36,281 bases of DNA from Actinomycetes bacterium (GTDB lineage: Bacteria; Actinomycetota; Acidimicrobiia; Acidimicrobiales; Bog-793), in assembly GCA_021818615.1 (NCBI GenBank), contig JAKATT010000216.1, positions 1-36,281 on the forward strand, read 5' to 3'. The notes below the pieces were generated by a model, which searched no databases, had not been told where the DNA came from, and worked only from the letters and a program-made list of their open reading frames with translations. Positions 35,297 through 36,281 of the stretch are shown here, one piece after another. Both the position numbers and the translations under genes were made by a program. The number at the start of each line of letters is the position of its first letter. Position 1 is the first letter of the stretch.

Positions 35297-36281
35297 CGAT
35301 CCCCGCGAGGCCAGCTTCGGCCCGGCTTCGGCCCGCCCCCTCGGCTCACTCGCCCGTCCTGGAGCGCATCGTAGGCCAGGCGCGGGCCGTCAGCCTGCTC
35401 GAGGCGAGCATCGCCGCCCCGCTTCACGCCTACCTGTTCGTCGGGCCCCCCGGAAGCGGCCGGCGGGAAGCGGCTCTTGCCTTCGGGGCTGCTCTCGCCT
35501 GTCCGAACAATGGATGCGGGATCTGCGAGACCTGCCGCGAGGCGCTTGCCGGGCGCCATCCCGACGTGGTAGTCGTGGAGCGCCGGGGAGCCTCGATCTC
35601 CGTCGAGCAGGCTCGAGATGTCACCCGCCTCGCCCTCCGTACGCCGCGGGCCGCCCCCTACCAGGTGCTCGTCCTCGTGGACTTCCACCTCGTGAGCCTG
35701 GCTGCGCCGGCCCTCTTGAAGACGATAGAGGAGCCGCCCGACACCACCGTGATCGTCGTGACTGCCGACTCGGTCCCGGCCGACTTCGTCACGATCGCGA
35801 GCCGGTGCCTTCGAGTCGACTTCGATCCGCTCACCGAGGTCGAGATCGCGCAGGTTCTCGAGCGGGAGGGTGTCGAGCAAGGACGCGCCGCGGCCGTCGC
35901 GCAGGCTGCCGGAGGGCGGCTCGACCGAGCGCGCCTGGCCGTGCGGGACGAGGGCTTCTCAGCGCGCCTCGATCGCTGGCGAGAGCTGCCGTCACGCTTC
36001 GACGGCACGGGCGCCACGGTCGCGCTCCTGGTCAGCGAGCTGGTCGCGGCGGCGGGCGAGCCTGTCGATGTTCTCAAGGCACGTCAGGCCGAAGAGCTGG
36101 AGCACCTCTCCGAGCTCGCCGAGCAGGCCGGCGAGCGCGGCATTCCCGGCCTTCCGCTCGTCGAGGAGCGTCACCGTCGTGAGCAGCGGCGGGCGCGCAC
36201 CGACGAGCTCCGGGCCGGGCTGGCAGCGCTGTCGGCCACCTATCGGGGCAGGCTCGGCGACGGGCGCGCCGCCTCTGGCCT
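35293..36281 (+). CDS. holB: DNA polymerase III delta' subunit, 3'-truncated by window edge
   Basis: 329 codons are open to the window edge with no stop; the gene continues outside. It is part of the clamp-loader complex. The N-terminal AAA+ module has ERIVGQARAVSLLEASI, a degenerate P-loop GPPGSGRRE (51-59), and a zinc-binding set of four Cys (70, 75, 78, 81). ALLKTIEEPP and the SRC motif (ASRC) follow. The P-loop lacks the GK(T/S) for ATP hydrolysis, as is normal for delta'. The C-terminal part is helical. GTG 35293 overlaps the tmk TGA by four bases, so it is coupled. Confidence 0.9.
   Translation, partial: MTIPARPASARLRPAPSAHSPVLERIVGQARAVSLLEASIAAPLHAYLFVGPPGSGRREAALAFGAALACPNNGCGICETCREALAGRHPDVVVVERRGASISVEQARDVTRLALRTPRAAPYQVLVLVDFHLVSLAAPALLKTIEEPPDTTVIVVTADSVPADFVTIASRCLRVDFDPLTEVEIAQVLEREGVEQGRAAAVAQAAGGRLDRARLAVRDEGFSARLDRWRELPSRFDGTGATVALLVSELVAAAGEPVDVLKARQAEELEHLSELAEQAGERGIPGLPLVEERHRREQRRARTDELRAGLAALSATYRGRLGDGRAASG

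Overview
This 36.3 kb window is dense, very GC-rich bacterial chromosome. It is most likely from a high-GC actinobacterium, and I would guess class Acidimicrobiia. The grounds are an actinobacterial-type topoisomerase I with a Lys-rich tail and no zinc fingers followed by tmk and holB, an H+-pyrophosphatase beside topA, an APC permease divergent from two trkA genes, an actinobacterial GlnE, frequent GTG and some TTG starts, and several starts that look leaderless (a TAnnnT -10 box 6-8 nt before the start codon). The taxon is inference; no rRNA gene is present.

Layout. 1-356: non-coding, with a perfect hairpin. 357-1709 (-): MFS exporter. 1704-2216: non-coding gap with a 65-nt palindromic element, a direct repeat and a terminator-like hairpin. 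2217-4946 (-): membrane GAF-GGDEF-EAL cyclic-di-GMP protein, divergent from a YcaQ/AlkX-type DNA glycosylase gene (5174-6451, +). Between them lies a 27-bp minisatellite whose units carry the glycosylase start codon. 6497-10806 (-): six packed genes: two double-domain YbjQ proteins, a hypothetical, a NimA-like flavoprotein, dtd and a PanE-like reductase. 10881-14258 (-): a branched-chain amino-acid type ABC set (livH-livM-livK) without ATPases. An orphan IS200/IS605 right end (TnpB omega-RNA-like hairpin) abuts livH. Then come a PAP2 phosphatase and a truncated glyoxalase-like gene.

15656-17914 (+): an ACAD10/11-like acyl-CoA dehydrogenase, a DUF6457 protein and mobA. glnE (-) is tail-to-tail with mobA and head-to-head with nadE (+). 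nadE is coupled to a degenerate ferritin-like protein and followed by a primary-type sigma factor and an unlisted 25-residue membrane microprotein. 24348-26670 (-): two TrkA K+ regulatory subunits and an HAD-IB phosphatase, linked by 4-bp overlaps. 26738-29374 (+): an APC permease fused to an OB-fold domain through a repeat linker. Then H+-PPase (K+-independent type), topA, tmk and holB, the last cut by the window edge.

Functionally the window is largely housekeeping: NAD and nitrogen control (nadE, glnE), K+ and energy homeostasis (trkA pair, APC permease, PPase), DNA topology and replication (topA, tmk, holB), proofreading (dtd) and Mo cofactor (mobA). The accessory signals are concentrated around 1.7-5.2 kb and 14.2-15.5 kb.
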